A stretch of 29,468 bases of DNA from Priapulus caudatus (GCF_000485595.1 NW_014577089.1:593324-622791); one strand, 5' to 3'; shown: positions 1 to 11,705, counted from the first letter of the stretch. Made by a program: numbers and translations. The notes: a model not told the origin generated them from the sequence alone.

Positions 1-88
<88 letters not shown>
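1..88. repeat. (GA)28 followed by (GATA)8 microsatellite
   Basis: Perfect GA dinucleotides fill about 1-56 and pass directly into eight GATA units (57-88). The array touches the window edge, so its full length is unknown. On the strand of the kinase gene it lies inside or beyond an intron. Confidence 0.97.
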
Positions 89-89
<1 letters not shown>

Positions 90-334
90 CAGGTTTATTG
101 CATAACCTTGAAAATCGAATATAAATCTTGCAAAACAGCATTCATACTGGCAGGTAATATAAAATTGAGATTGATTATATTTACAATCACATTCAACAGC
201 ATTACTGTTTGCTATACTAAAAATTAAATCCATACTATTATAAGAAGAAATATGAAATTGTATGTATAGAATATCATGTAAAGTCTAGGTCTAACAATAC
301 TGGGGTAGTTTGCTAATGAAAATTTAATGTCTAA

Positions 335-601
335 TTAAGAGTTATACATTTCTAATGAAGGATTCTTATCACAAAAACTATTCGCGCTAGTAGAGAGATA
401 AAAAAATAACATTTCCCTGACATTAAAAACAATGTTACTATTTAACTCAATCGGTTGTGTTTTTCCCCGATTGTTGAGAACTCTGCACACGTAGGGACCA
501 GGGCTATTATAGTACTGCTCGCTACGAGGCACCTTTGCAATCCAACTGAAATACGTGAAACCCGGTGTAGCCACAATGATTGATTTGGGGGGGGGGGACA
601 T
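335..601 (-). other. Open reading frame with weak Ig-domain-like motif
   Basis: An 88-codon minus-strand frame contains the segment GPYVCRVLNNRGKT, which resembles the Y-x-C-x-V-x-N-x-x-G end of an immunoglobulin domain. A possible donor (GTCAGG) follows the motif at about 410. The canonical Ig tryptophan environment and a convincing acceptor are missing. It could be a stray exon, a gene relic in the kinase intron, or chance. Confidence 0.15.
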
Positions 602-1148
602 ATATCTAAGAGTCGTTCAGTAGTCTCTCCTCTACTCCACGTCTATCTCACCTGTATATATCAATCGGTGTCTTCCATTAATTTACCCTATTTTAATCCT
701 TCTCACTTATCCTAGTTGTTACACTCGCCTGCCTATCTTCTGAGTAGTATTAACTATTCTTCAGCCTGCATATTAATTTGTCTCATCGATCCATCTATAG
801 GTGAGCGTGAGATTGTGTGCGCACACCCGTGATATAATCGCCACATTACAATCGTGTAGCTATAGTTTGCTGCTGACAGCCAAAACAGTTAGGTCTAGTA
901 CACGGCCTAAAAATAAACCTTGTACTTCTCTAGGACAACATATATGTAGACGGATATATGAACCAGATATCGATTGAATAATTATCGGCATCAATGCACG
1001 CGCGGCTGGGTGCAGTCACAGCTGCCGAACATCTGTGTGCTTATTAGTGCTTATTACCACAGACACCCCCACCAATCATTAGCAAACCCTGCCGTGCACT
1101 CTATCCTCGCTCACTGTTTCACAAACACACAGCTACACGCACACCTGT

Positions 1149-1152
1149 GCGC

Positions 1153-1189
<37 letters not shown>

Positions 1190-1196
1190 CACGCAC
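1149..1196. repeat. (ACGC)n / alternating purine-pyrimidine microsatellite
   Basis: GCGCGC runs into about ten ACGC units. Short open frames here encode HARTHART-type repeats, which are artefacts of the repeat. Confidence 0.95.
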
Positions 1197-1527
1197 AAGT
1201 ATACATGATGTATTTTAAATATCGATCAATGTATATTATTTCGTGTTGGTTATCTGTATCTGACACAAGTCATACATAACCTTCACCTCTACTGTCGTTG
1301 AGTGCACATGAACATGCAAAGTGCATTCATAACAACAATGGGCAGGTGCGTCACTGCTGCCTGTAGACCTTCAGTGACTGTCACCAACCCGTTTCCCCAG
1401 GCATGTCAACCAGCGCCATGTTCAACCCACCATATATAGCATACTACGCTACATAACCAGTGGAAGTGATGCAAGTGTAACTGAAATGATATGGAAGATG
1501 GCCAAATATGGAGCACTGGCACTATAA

Positions 1528-1580
1528 GACGCGAGCGTCTAGCCCTACGGCTACCGATGTAGCCCCTTCGCTCCGGCTAC
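1528..1580. repeat. Three adjacent short palindromes/hairpins
   Basis: GACGCGAGCGTC (1528-1539), TAGCCCTACGGCTA (1540-1553) and a GTAGCC...GGCTAC hairpin with a 10-nt loop (1559-1580) follow each other within 53 bp. The block is much more GC-rich than its surroundings. No tRNA-like cloverleaf could be drawn. Confidence 0.7.
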
Positions 1581-1880
1581 ATGATTAGCGTTGGATTCCG
1601 CTCTATTGGGACGCTCAGAGCCAGAGACACGCGAGGTCTCCTGGGGACACCAAGCAGTCAGATAAGCACAGCCAGCGCGTTCGACAGACGTACGCGTTAC
1701 ATCCCCACGCAACCTGCGCACTTTCTGCTAATGCTGCCCAAGCTTAGCCGTTGATGACAGATTAACTAGTGAGTACACACTTCCATCCTATTCATCCCAC
1801 CCCACCCCGTGCACACATCCGCCCCCAAAACAAAAATCTGCATTAGCGAGTGGCAAATCAATGTTGAGTAGTTTACGAAC

Positions 1881-1936
1881 CTTGCCAAAGCTGCCTTTGC
1901 CAATTGCACGCAATATCTGGAAGTGGTCGAAATCAA
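1881..1936 (-). CDS. STK32: STK32 coding exon 2 (glycine-rich loop)
   Basis: A 56-bp exon, acceptor AG at 1938-1937 and donor GT at 1880-1879. It encodes the start of kinase subdomain I, including GKGSFGK, and ends in phase 0 after the lysine. Confidence 0.9.
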
Positions 1937-2703
1937 CTGTAAAACAGAGAGAGAGAGATACAGATTACAGATATGAACAGAATCCAGCTATCAGGGTTAG
2001 TTAATTTAGGTAATTAGTCCAAGTTTATAATATGTACACAGTGGACATGGCATAGGCTATGTCACGGCCACCATAACTAGGCATATTTTAAACTGTGCTG
2101 AGTTTCCAATATTATCGCTAGACCAACAGCTCTTGCCTTGCCCTGCGAAAATTGGGCGGTTTCACACGCGGCACAGTTACGGCACAGTGACTTCATACCC
2201 AGAGAAGCAAAGCAATAACGGCATTCCGGAGTCACGATATTAGAAACTCAATACAGTTCTAACGACAGAGGGCCACCAGCAAACATGACCGCACGGCTGG
2301 CTTATCCCAACTGTCGGTGGGGAGGGGGTTGCTTTGAATGCGTTTGCTTTGTGAATAGCGGCAACTATGCAAAATTCAGCTTTCTATGAGAACTGCATTT
2401 ATTTGCAACAAATTCCGACGCGAGTATCAGCTGATCAGTCAGATTCTAATGCTAACTGCGGCTGCCCTCTAATTGCAGCTTCATATCAAACGCTAACCCG
2501 CGGGTGCTCATCAAAGCCACCCGCGCACGTCTTGGCAGGGACAGCTCGTAAGCCCCCCCCCCCCCGCACTGAAATGATTAGATCCAATTCTTCGTGCACT
2601 TAGCGAGGACTAGAGCGCTCGGTTTCTCGCGGACACGCCTTCCTTCCTTACCCTCGCCTTCAGCGTCAAAGGATGCCTTGCGTGCTGAGTGGCCTCCCCC
2701 CAT
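1881..2703 (-). CDS. STK32: STK32 (YANK) family Ser/Thr kinase, 5' end (two exons)
   Basis: This is the N-terminal part of an AGC-group-related protein kinase of the STK32/YANK family. Exon 1 (2703-2652) encodes MGGGHSARKASFDAEGE plus one base. Exon 2 (1936-1881) supplies two bases and then DFDHFQILRAIGKGSFGK. The join gives a valine at the junction, in phase (52 = 17 codons + 1; 56 = 2 + 18 codons), with GTAAGG and GTTCGT donors and a TTTTACAG acceptor. The order MG..., then FD...E..., then VxFDHFxILRAIGKGSFGK matches the known start of STK32A/B/C, including the complete glycine-rich loop G-K-G-S-F-G. Gly2 with Ser6 fits the N-myristoylation pattern MGxxxS, so membrane association is likely. 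The VAIK lysine, catalytic HRD and DFG segments lie outside the window. The paralogue (A, B or C) cannot be told, and invertebrates may have a single gene. Physiological substrates of the family are poorly known. Confidence 0.9.
2652..2703 (-). CDS. STK32: STK32 coding exon 1 (start codon, myristoylation motif)
   Basis: The ATG at 2703-2701 is chosen because it gives MGGGHSARK, the short N-terminus with a myristoylatable glycine that STK32 proteins have. The frame also joins exon 2 correctly. The exon ends after one base of a codon, before GTAAGG. An upstream in-frame ATG (longer frame to 2853) would destroy the N-terminal glycine motif. Confidence 0.88.
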
Positions 2704-3000
2704 TGTGCAACCTATCTTGGCGGTCGTGTTTGTGCCCGTCCGGCACCTGGCTAGCGCGAAGCCGGTGCAGACTGGACCTGCGACGACAGTCGACGCCTCA
2801 GCAGAGGGCGGCGTGATGCACAGAAGACTGCTGCTAGCGGCGGCGGTGTGCAAACAGCTGCACTCTAACGACCTGCGGCGTCAATGAGGTGGCTGCTGCA
2901 CGCATAACGCGTCGGCCGCTTCAGAGAAACCCATACGTTATCTCAGCTGCCGCCGATCCGGTAATGCCGCCGTCGTCGCCGGGTTGTTAGTCTCGTGCAG
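2704..3000 (-). promoter_or_regulatory. CpG-rich 5' flank / probable promoter and 5' UTR of STK32
   Basis: Immediately upstream of the kinase start codon the sequence becomes GC- and CpG-rich (GCGGCGGCGG, CGACGACAG, CCGCCGTCGTCGCCGG). This contrasts with the AT-rich DNA further on. No TATA box or transcription start could be placed, so the call rests on composition and position. Confidence 0.35.
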
Positions 3001-3367
3001 GCTCCTGCCAGTCATGAAAAAAGCAAAGACGAAATCATTTAGGGCTGGTTTTTAACATAATTTACAAGCTTATCCTCACGTGAAAGTAACCTTCACCAGC
3101 CGGTCATGCGAGAAATTAAACGAAATCAGAGTATGTATTATTACACAGTGGGCAGAAAGATACGCGAATATTTCTAGATACAGTAATGTAACCCAGCACA
3201 GAGTACAATAGAGACAGTGGAGTAGAGTACAAATAGAGACAGGCGAGCTACTGTGTGTGTGTTGGGTAACACTATTGCATCCATGCAAGTATACAACACA
3301 GTAGCTCCAGTACTATAGGCTAGCCCTCGTTCGCTCTGCCACAGGTCTAAGACAGATCCAAGGAGGG

Positions 3368-3369
3368 TA

Positions 3370-3424
<55 letters not shown>

Positions 3425-3432
3425 ATATATAT
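3368..3432. repeat. (TA)n microsatellite
   Basis: Near-perfect TA dinucleotides with two small interruptions. Confidence 0.95.
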
Positions 3433-4310
3433 GACTTTATCCATAGCGCTCCATTGTAATAATACCGGTGAGTGCTACCCCGATATATTGCCAGTTCAAA
3501 GCAGCGGCTCAATAATATCAGTGGCGCGGATCGAATGAATAATTTATAAGTGTACACGTCTTTGTGACACCGGCATCTTCTCATCGCACTCCCCAACGAG
3601 CCGCCTGCATAGTGACGAATAAAGTCTAACAGCTAGCGCTAGAGCCTAGCGCGTGTGTGATAATCTCGCATGGGGTCAGTTTACTATTCAGTTTTAACAG
3701 CCTAGGTTCTTAAGTATGAACTTAATTATAGCAATTTGTAGGTCAGCTACAGGTCTAGAGAACTGGACTTAACTTCACCACACAAGTAACTGACTTACAC
3801 TAATCACTCTGCCATGCAGCTGGTTTTCTCCCCACCAATACATATTTTCTCAGAAAACACCAAATATATCCTTGCTAGAATTTGCTTTAATTTTACTACT
3901 TTTATACATTACACTACAATTTTTAAATGATTACACTATATAATCAGGGATTAATAAAACACTACCATATATATGTGGGAAATATTGAGAAACGTATATA
4001 ATTTATGAAGCATACAAATGTATGAAGCGTTATGTGTCAATTACCCTTTGCTGAGAAGGTCCCGAAATGCTGGAGACGAGTGATATTTAAATACTGCTTA
4101 TAAGGTGGAATTACACGAAAATACAGAGCAATGCCGATTGCTGCTCATAAAGACCTTATGAATAAATCCTAATAAATATATTAACAATCTGAGATTATTA
4201 TCTTGCTTTCTGAAACAATTGTCAACATAATCATAATTGTATTACCTAATTTTCTAAGCATAATAACCAACTCCATACAACACACATGTATGCACACATG
4301 CATATTTACG

Positions 4311-4320
4311 TGCACACGCA

Positions 4321-4375
<55 letters not shown>

Positions 4376-4500
4376 GGAGGAGGAGGAGGGGGAGGCGGAG
4401 GAAGGAGAACAGAAGCAGAGAAAGCAGAGAGTGAGAGTGAGCATGAGAATGAGAGAGGGCGTGAAAAAGGTGAGGTAGAGAGGACAGGAAGGAAGGGCGA
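4311..4500. repeat. (CGCA)n(CA)n array with polypurine tail
   Basis: CGCA units (4311-4340) lead into a CA run to about 4374. From 4375 to about 4500 the plus strand is almost all purine (GGA, GAGA, GGAAGG). All open frames here are low-complexity (HTHT, RERE, polyproline) and not genes. Confidence 0.9.
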
Positions 4501-6145
4501 GAGAAATTTATGTTCCATGTTATTAGTGTCAGTGGGGAGAAGGCAAGCAACGAGTAATCAAGTAGGAAATGATCAAGAATATAAGAAAATTTAGCTATAC
4601 GAACAATAATACTAAAATATACTAGTAATAGTCAATAGATACTGATAGCAGCATTATAATACAGTAAAACCTGTAGAAATGGAACATTCAAAAGACACCC
4701 CAAAAGTAACCTTTATAGATAGGTGACCATTCCATGTAGGTTATTTTATTGTATACCTGCAGTAAATGCGAAAAAATGCTGCAAATGTCCTTTTTGGTCA
4801 GTAGAGGTGTTTGCTAACACACGTCATAATTCGATTAGCGTGAGTAAAAATATAGCCTTTAATAACTCATGGCAAATAACGGCAATAATGTTACTAGAAT
4901 GAGCAAAAAAATATTCCCGCCATTCAATAGAACGTGTCGCATCTTTAATCGAACTTACTGCAGGCTACTACTATCTCCCATATCTTCAGCAAAATGCCAA
5001 TATTTACCAGTTTACCAAGATTCCTATGATTAAGAGCAAGTTCTAAGACTAAGAGCAGTTCCTGTGATTATCAATCGACCTATTCATAAGATATTACATA
5101 TATAATACCTGGCCCTGGCAGTGGGACTGTATTTTCTTTGCAAATCTTGGCAGTTTTCTTAAAGTTTACTTTGTACCAAGTAAACCCATTACGTGTATCA
5201 GTAAATAATAACTACTATACACATAATGCATTGTTTTGAAATGCGCAAATAAGAATTTTGGTTAAAAAATGTGATAAACACACAGCACATTCCTTTTCAT
5301 TCATCCGATTGATCAAACAGGATTCATTTCACCCACAACAATGAGGGAACAATGCATTATTCATACTATAGTAATTATTATTGCCAATTATCGACTGGCA
5401 CTATCTACCTAGATTCAATGTACTGTAATAAAAACGCGTTTTTTAAATTTACAATTACTTTGAAAAGACTCAGCTAGGTCACACTCGTAAGTATTCTAGA
5501 CATCGCACATCTAACCAGCTTCTAGTTAATAGAGATTCTGTACCTAATCACAGTCGATTATTCTAGTCCTTAGCAGGTGCTAGTTGCCTTAACTACTTCT
5601 ATCAAGTTATTAAGTTATTAAGTTATCAAGATATTTGGTTAGCACAGCTTTCAACATCGTGCTGACTTACGGCACATTTTTCATCTCACATAAAACTCTG
5701 TGGCTCAAACTACGGACTACGTGAGCGCTGGGATATCCTTTTATATAAACCAACTTCCGACTACCTAATTTATGCCAGTTTTTCCAGTTATGTTAACGGC
5801 ACACAATAACTCTCTGTGGAAAGAAAATGTCCTCAACACTTTCGTGTATAGCTTCAACCAAGAGGTATTTCGATAGCTCAGCCCTCTAAGTCCTCTAAGG
5901 CATGTGCGGAGAACTTGCGAAATACAACCATTTCTGCTTTTTCTTTGATCAATTTCAATTGAGTGAATTCTCAACATTCTCTCTCATCTCTTTCTTAAAA
6001 TAGAAGCGTAATGTTGAGATGTCGATTATAGTATAACACTGGGTTAGAAATAGAAGACGCACGAAATTTCACGTTCTTGTCAAAGAAAAACTTGTCAGAA
6101 TTTGCCGTGCAATTGATTGGACCTATAATTGAGGCTGCTACTGGT

Positions 6146-6339
6146 CAATACTGGAGCACGAAGGGTCGTTGTCGTATAATGGCGTATAATATGTACCCGA
6201 GATAACTATTTGATATGGTTAGGGTTACCTGGGTTAGGGTTAGGGTTAGGGAGTAGGCGTAGGCGACATACTCGCCGACACCTCGGGTACTATACTCGGG
6301 TACATATACGACAACGACCCCTTCAGCAATACTGGAGCA
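6146..6339. mobile_element. Inverted-repeat element with internal TTAGGG run, copy 1
   Basis: The element (about 6159-6326) has near-terminal inverted arms: a GGGTCGTTGTCGTAT...GTACCCGAG side and a CTCGGGTACATATACGACAACGACCCC side. The 13-bp sequence CAATACTGGAGCA stands on both sides (6146-6158 and 6327-6339), as a target-site duplication would. The middle holds several GGGTTA units followed by GGGAGTAGGCGTAGGCGAC, a core also found near 21466 and 28010. It has no coding capacity, so it is non-autonomous. Superfamily unknown. Confidence 0.65.
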
Positions 6340-7580
6340 GGGCGTGCACTCACCAGATGTTTGCACTGCCTTGTACATTGTAGCAGAATTTTATTAGCAG
6401 TAGACTGCTCATTTTAGCCTGACCTAGATAACCTGAAACATTTCCAAACACTGCCGAGAGCTTAGTAAACTGCCCAAATATACATGTGCGTGGTGAAGAT
6501 GTCAGGGAATCTGGGAAATTGTCCTGAAAATAATATCAATTACCATACATAGCTTTCCACCCATATTCCACTTATCATAACATTGCCTTAAATTGTTAAA
6601 TTTAACACGAATCCCAAATACGTGGACTGTACATAGTTCATTCAAGAAAAGTTGTGTTACAATACATTGAGAACATACGTTATACAAAAATATGCACTGA
6701 AATCATTGGATTTATGTATGCAACACCATAATGAGACGATAATGACCAATTGCTTCAATGTCGCATATGTAGCAACAGATGCACTACGTATGGGATTTAT
6801 AAAAGATAAAGTCAATAGACAGGCTCTGTAAGTAGTAATAAATCAACTGACGGCAGCATATATACGTCTAAACGATAAATATCCGTTTCCCCAATAAAGC
6901 CCGAATATATACAATACCCTGAATATCTGCTTTGACATCAATAAAAAACATGTTAGATAATCTATAGAGAATTTACCTCTTAAGGAGTCTGAAACCTTTA
7001 CATTTACATTCACTTTAAGTTTAACAACGATCAATTTAAAGATACACGTACACGGTGCATTCATCGATGCATAATAAAATGGCTATTGGAAATTCAGCCA
7101 AAACTGTAATTTTTGTCGATGTAAATTGGTTGTTGAACTGTACAATATTGCGAAACATTCGCCATGCCAGCAGCACTTTTATATTTATAGAGAACATGCC
7201 ATAAATATTAGAAAAACTTAAGTTAAATAGAGCATCAAGAAACCCCAGCAATTTTGAAGTTAATTTATGCTATGAAGCATATGAATTGAATATTTACAGG
7301 CCTATTGTTTGGTGTAAAACTTGTGTACCACGTGCTCAAATAAACGACAAATTTTTCCAGTCGCCTAGTTCTAATGAAAACCTTGAGATTACGTATTATG
7401 TTGAGCATTTACTGAACATTTATTGATAAGTAGCTCAAAGAGCTATCTTGTGACGACATATTTTCGTACTACCCAGTCAATGTCATTGCCGACGTCTGAC
7501 TACGGCCATGCACTTATTAGAATAAATTTATGATATGCAAGATTTTTTTTCTACTTTTTTTATTGACTCGTTTTATAAAA

Positions 7581-7675
7581 GTGTGTGTGCGTGCGTATGC
7601 GCATGGTGCGTGGTATGTGTGAGGTGAGGTGTGTGTGGTGTGCGTGCGTGGTGTGCGTGCGTGCGTGCGTGCATC
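7581..7675. repeat. GTGC/GTGT-rich microsatellite
   Basis: Irregular GTGT, GGTGTGTG and GCGTGCGT units. Open frames through it on both strands are repeat artefacts. Confidence 0.9.
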
Positions 7676-9058
7676 ATGCATGTCAGGGTTCTCCCCGAGC
7701 CTTTAAAGTAAGAAGTCCAAACAGTTTTCCTAACCATTCTCCCATCTTCAAGACAATTACAGTACTGGTACTGCAGGCGTATCAGCAAGTGTCTACAGTA
7801 AGGATAACGTGCCTTAAAACACCCGTACATCGTTACTTTCACGAAATCATGCTGCAATTGAAACTTCTTTATTGATTCCCTTGTTATTGGTTACACGTTG
7901 AATAATGATGTCACTTATTTCTCGCGAAACCCTGTCTCTACACTTTGTTAATGGTAATGTGTAAAAAGTAAAAGTATGAAGATGCAGTAACAGCCTACAG
8001 CCACTTACCTCACAGAATTAAATACACTTTTTGTCAGAATTAGGTGCATTTGTGTTTTTGGTCCATTTACAAGGCAATTGCCCATAACCCTTTGAACATT
8101 TCAAGCTGGTGTAATAAGTATCGCTAATAGGTGGGAGTCGGGACTACATTTTACTACGTTTTCTGATTTTGGATGTATTCAAGAGATGACTGCTTTAACA
8201 CATGTCAGTCCACAACGCCTTCATAGCTGAAGTTAATTATCAACATCCCATAAATTTGTTTGGCATGACTTAATTGCCAAATCGGCATGTCTTAATTTCC
8301 AGCAATATTTACATTTCACAATCCCAACACTACACAGTCATGCTGTGTTTTCACAGCTTGATGTATACATCTCCAAACTGATCTGTGTATTGGAGCCACT
8401 TACTACAGGCATAACTGACTCCAATTAGCATTCAGAGATTAATTACCCTATTCACTAAGCCTTTTAGACTAAGGCTTACTGGAAAATGTGTTTTCTTCAC
8501 ACCTTTTTAGGCCCTTGAACTTTCTTGGCTTTCAAAATAGTAAAATACAGAATTTCGATTTTTCCAGCATACAGTTTACCCTACTACTCTGTGATAGTTT
8601 TTGTGGTACTATGTCAGAAACAGGAGTATGTCCATGAAAAAAGTAGTGGTTAGAGGATGGGATATTGTGGGATCCCTCCCCACCAGACACACACAATCAC
8701 AAAAATCTCCAGACGAAAAATGTTACCCTATCTCACTCAAAATCTTGCTATTGTGAATGGAAAGAGCACAGAAAGAGATTGCTGAACATCAGAGGAGTTT
8801 CAGAGTACTTTTTTCAAAGTACAGTTTTTTGGGGGCAACGAGTGAGTTCATGAGTGCTAGGCACAGATCTCTGTAGTATTACCAGTATAATGCTACCAGT
8901 CTCCACAGTATGTCACCAGCAGTATTTACAATGTGACACTATTAGTACCTACAGTGTAGCACAAGCAGTACCTACAGTGTAGCACAAGCAGTACCTACAA
9001 AGTACCTACAGTGTAGCACAAGCAGTACCTACAGTGTAGCACAAGCAGTACCTACAAA

Positions 9059-9643
9059 AGCTACGTTCCCACGAGATTCACGGCCTCCCTGGTTCCATAC
9101 TTATCAGGTGCTGAATTCGGCTGAAATACCATGCTAACACAACCTGCAGCGTTCACACGAGAATTGAGGCTTAGCTGGTATAGGCTGGCCAGGTATAATA
9201 ATAAATAATTTCTCGGTTAAAGAGAAGTGTTTTTCATGATGGCGGCCCCCATGAATGTCAGTTGTTTGTGGCAGTTTTTCAGTAAAATTACACAAAATGA
9301 TGATCCAGATTAGCATTACGAATGCTTTGGTGATGAAGACGATTATCAAAAGGAAATTCGGAGAAATATTTTCAATGGCATAAGCCTTAAGTGAAAAATG
9401 ACACTCTGCCGCCTAGTATCAATGCAGCGCACTACAGTTTCACGGCTTACGATGCCTCGAATTGCGTTCACACGACAGACAATACGCGGCCAGCGTGGTG
9501 CCGTTGTTACAGCGCGGAATCACTTTCCGCGCCGAATAAGCCTCGTATTTCAGTACGGTACTTGGGAGGCCGCGTATAAGTCTTGAATATTTTTACCGTG
9601 TGAACGCTCAGTACAGTATTGAAATCCTCGTGTGAACGCAGCT
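9059..9643. mobile_element. 585-bp terminal-inverted-repeat DNA transposon (non-autonomous)
   Basis: The ends are AGCTACGTTCCCACGAG and, inverted, AGCTGCGTTCACACGAG: 17 bp with two mismatches. Minisatellite units abut both ends, which fixes the limits well. A second inverted motif, GTGTGAACGC, occurs inside each end. A clear target-site duplication was not found because the AGCT termini are self-complementary. The interior has only short frames and a GATGGCGGCC motif near 9239. No transposase was recognised. Confidence 0.7.
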
Positions 9644-9790
9644 ATAGTGACACGATCAGTACATAAAGTTTCGGATGAGCAGTACCTAAAGTATGAAATA
9701 ATCACTACCTACACCATGACACTATTAGTACCTGTATATAGTGTGACACCATCACTACCTGCAGTGTTACCCACATTTATAGGTACAGGC

Positions 9791-11705
9791 TCAATTTTAA
9801 CAGATCCGTGATCACTGATTTTCTCTCGGCGCAACTTACAAATTGCTTCCGTGGTTGTCCGGTGTCCAACTCTATTAAACAATGTTATATTCATAATTCG
9901 CGCGTCATCTTTACATACGGCCAGGGTTGCACAATACGCTGCAAACGCACATGTCTAGACGCAGCTTGTCTGGCTTGCTTGATACAAGTATAACATTACG
10001 TGTTTAACAACACACAATGTTTCTAGTGTTAATTTTTCATTTGCTCATCTGTGACTTGACAATAAAATGTACATGATTAGGCCTTTTGCTTTACAGCACT
10101 GAGCATCACGTTAGAGCAGAGCGCAGTGCCAGCACATGTTTAGAATAATGTATCCGGACAACCAAAAACTCTCTGAGGACAACCTTATGGGTCTCTTTGG
10201 TTGCTCCTCGGCGACAACCCAAAAAAAACCTTACAAATTGAAGCACTGTAGGTGAACGATATCCAAAGGGTTGCCAGCTCAGATTGCCTGACACAGGGGC
10301 TAAGGTCCCTAATGGTGGTGGTTTGTGGGTGTAGGGGCTAAGGTCCCCCAACGGGGCCGCTTGGGTTTCCGGCAGGGGAGGTATAGGTCCCTGATGAGGG
10401 GGTGAGGGTGGGGGCTAAACTTGTATAAAACTAGATCTTAATTTTTTCCAAAATTTCATGGATTAAAAATGTCTTCAGCATTTTTGGAGGAAATCGTTTC
10501 TATATCTTCAACTATTTTATATACTATGTATATTGTAAATCATATAGACACATAAATCACCTCTTTGTGCTTTTGTTTTTCGTAGGTTATTGAAACTAAT
10601 ACAGCATTATAAATGAAGGGCAGAGATAGCATACACATCAGGAGTAGATAATAAATGAAAGTGGCAATGACACTGTAGCTCACCACAAAATAGGACACAA
10701 ATGAGCGAGTGAGAAGAAGTCAGTTTTAATTGAGCAACCATCGACGTACATTATAGAAACGAAGAGTATATATGGGAGAACTTCCACTTATATACTCTTC
10801 GATAATTACGTGTAATTTTTTATGTGAAATAATAAAATAATATTATAATATATAAATCTATAAATAATTATTAAACAAAATGAATCACAATTTGCTGACG
10901 GGATAGATGGTGCGTATACCCGCTGTTGATGTTTCTTAGCATAACATCATTATATAGCATAATAATAATAATATGTTATTAAATCATAATATTTTCAGTA
11001 GCAGGAATTTTGCTTAAATAAAATAAAAATATTTTGTCAATAAAATCTTGTAAAAGCGAATCAGCATGAGTGCCTGACACCCAGAGTGTTTGTTATCTGC
11101 CGTTGTTTATCATAATATGCTATATAATTGTCCAAACCTGACCGTAATTGGCATAATTTTTTTTAATATCAAACCCTAGCGCATTATTCATTCCACATAC
11201 CTAAAAAAAAAAACAAAAAATATGAGTGCCAAAATCCGTTGACCTGAATCAGCTAATAAACAATTCCTATTTTAATCAAAACACTTGCCGTGGCTCCAAA
11301 AGGGTACGTACAACTGGCGTGCTCCAAAATTAGGACGTTTAACTATGCGGCAGCATAGCCAGTAACAACTATACAAATTTTCCAACATGGTCAAACGGTC
11401 CTGAGTTTATCGCGTGACCGTAGCCAAAATGTTGACGCGACAACGGTTCAACGGACCTAGCGACGGGACGACGACCAATTGGCAATAGCTTTCAGGCTTG
11501 ACGATGTTCAAGGTGACGCCCTAAAAATTCCCTATTATCTACTCTTGATACAAATATATATACATAACATAGACTGCAAATATTTTCCATAGATACCCCG
11601 ACAAGTTGCTAATTTTTCCCACCAATAAGGGGGGGTAAGTCTCTGGCAGGCAGGCTGCAACCACCTGCTAGAGCTGTCCTCCTCTGGTACTAACCTGGCC
11701 CAAAG
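9791..11705. other. AT-rich DNA between minisatellite blocks, no gene seen
   Basis: It includes an imperfect duplication of a GGGGCTAAGGTCCC motif (about 10297-10350), a G-rich patch to 10420, a 13-bp hairpin at 10760-10801 and very AT-rich DNA from 10800 to 11250. No frame looked like a known protein. Confidence 0.55.
10760..10801. repeat. Perfect 13-bp inverted repeat
   Basis: CGAAGAGTATATA (10760-10772) and TATATACTCTTCG (10789-10801) form a stem with a 16-nt loop. Confidence 0.8.

Larger units (their letters stand above)
89..1880. other. Probable STK32 intron 2, no recognised exon
   Basis: This stretch lies 3' (minus strand) of the exon at 1881-1936 and should be intron if the kinase gene is intact. 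I searched by eye for the next kinase exon (the VAIK-lysine region) and did not find it, so it is probably left of the window. Contents: a G-run at 587-597, an 88-codon minus-strand open frame (335-601), an (ACGC)n array and a cluster of short palindromes at 1528-1580. Confidence 0.5.
3001..8871. other. Intergenic or intronic DNA without recognisable gene
   Basis: About 5.9 kb of AT-rich sequence. Open frames are short and match nothing I recognise. It holds (TA)n at 3368-3432, a (CGCA)n(CA)n array with a purine-rich tail at 4311-4500, a TTAGGG-bearing inverted-repeat element at 6146-6339 and a (GTGC)n tract at 7581-7675. Confidence 0.6.

Noticed and set aside
1540-1620. Possible tRNA gene in the GC-rich hairpin cluster
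   Set aside because: No acceptor stem pairs with a 7-bp partner at the right distance, and no GGTTCRA T-loop box is present.
4203-4594. Several 70-100 codon frames on both strands
   Set aside because: They translate CA, GCAC and GGA repeats into HTHT, VCVC or polyproline runs with no homologue-like segment.
6226-6252. GGGTTA repeats as interstitial telomere or chromosome end
   Set aside because: Only a few units are present, and the same run recurs inside elements with inverted ends at three places, so it is part of a transposon family.
8872-9058. Regularly repeated 20-22 bp units as a CRISPR-like array
   Set aside because: Units are contiguous tandem copies without distinct spacers, in animal DNA with introns. 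This is a minisatellite.
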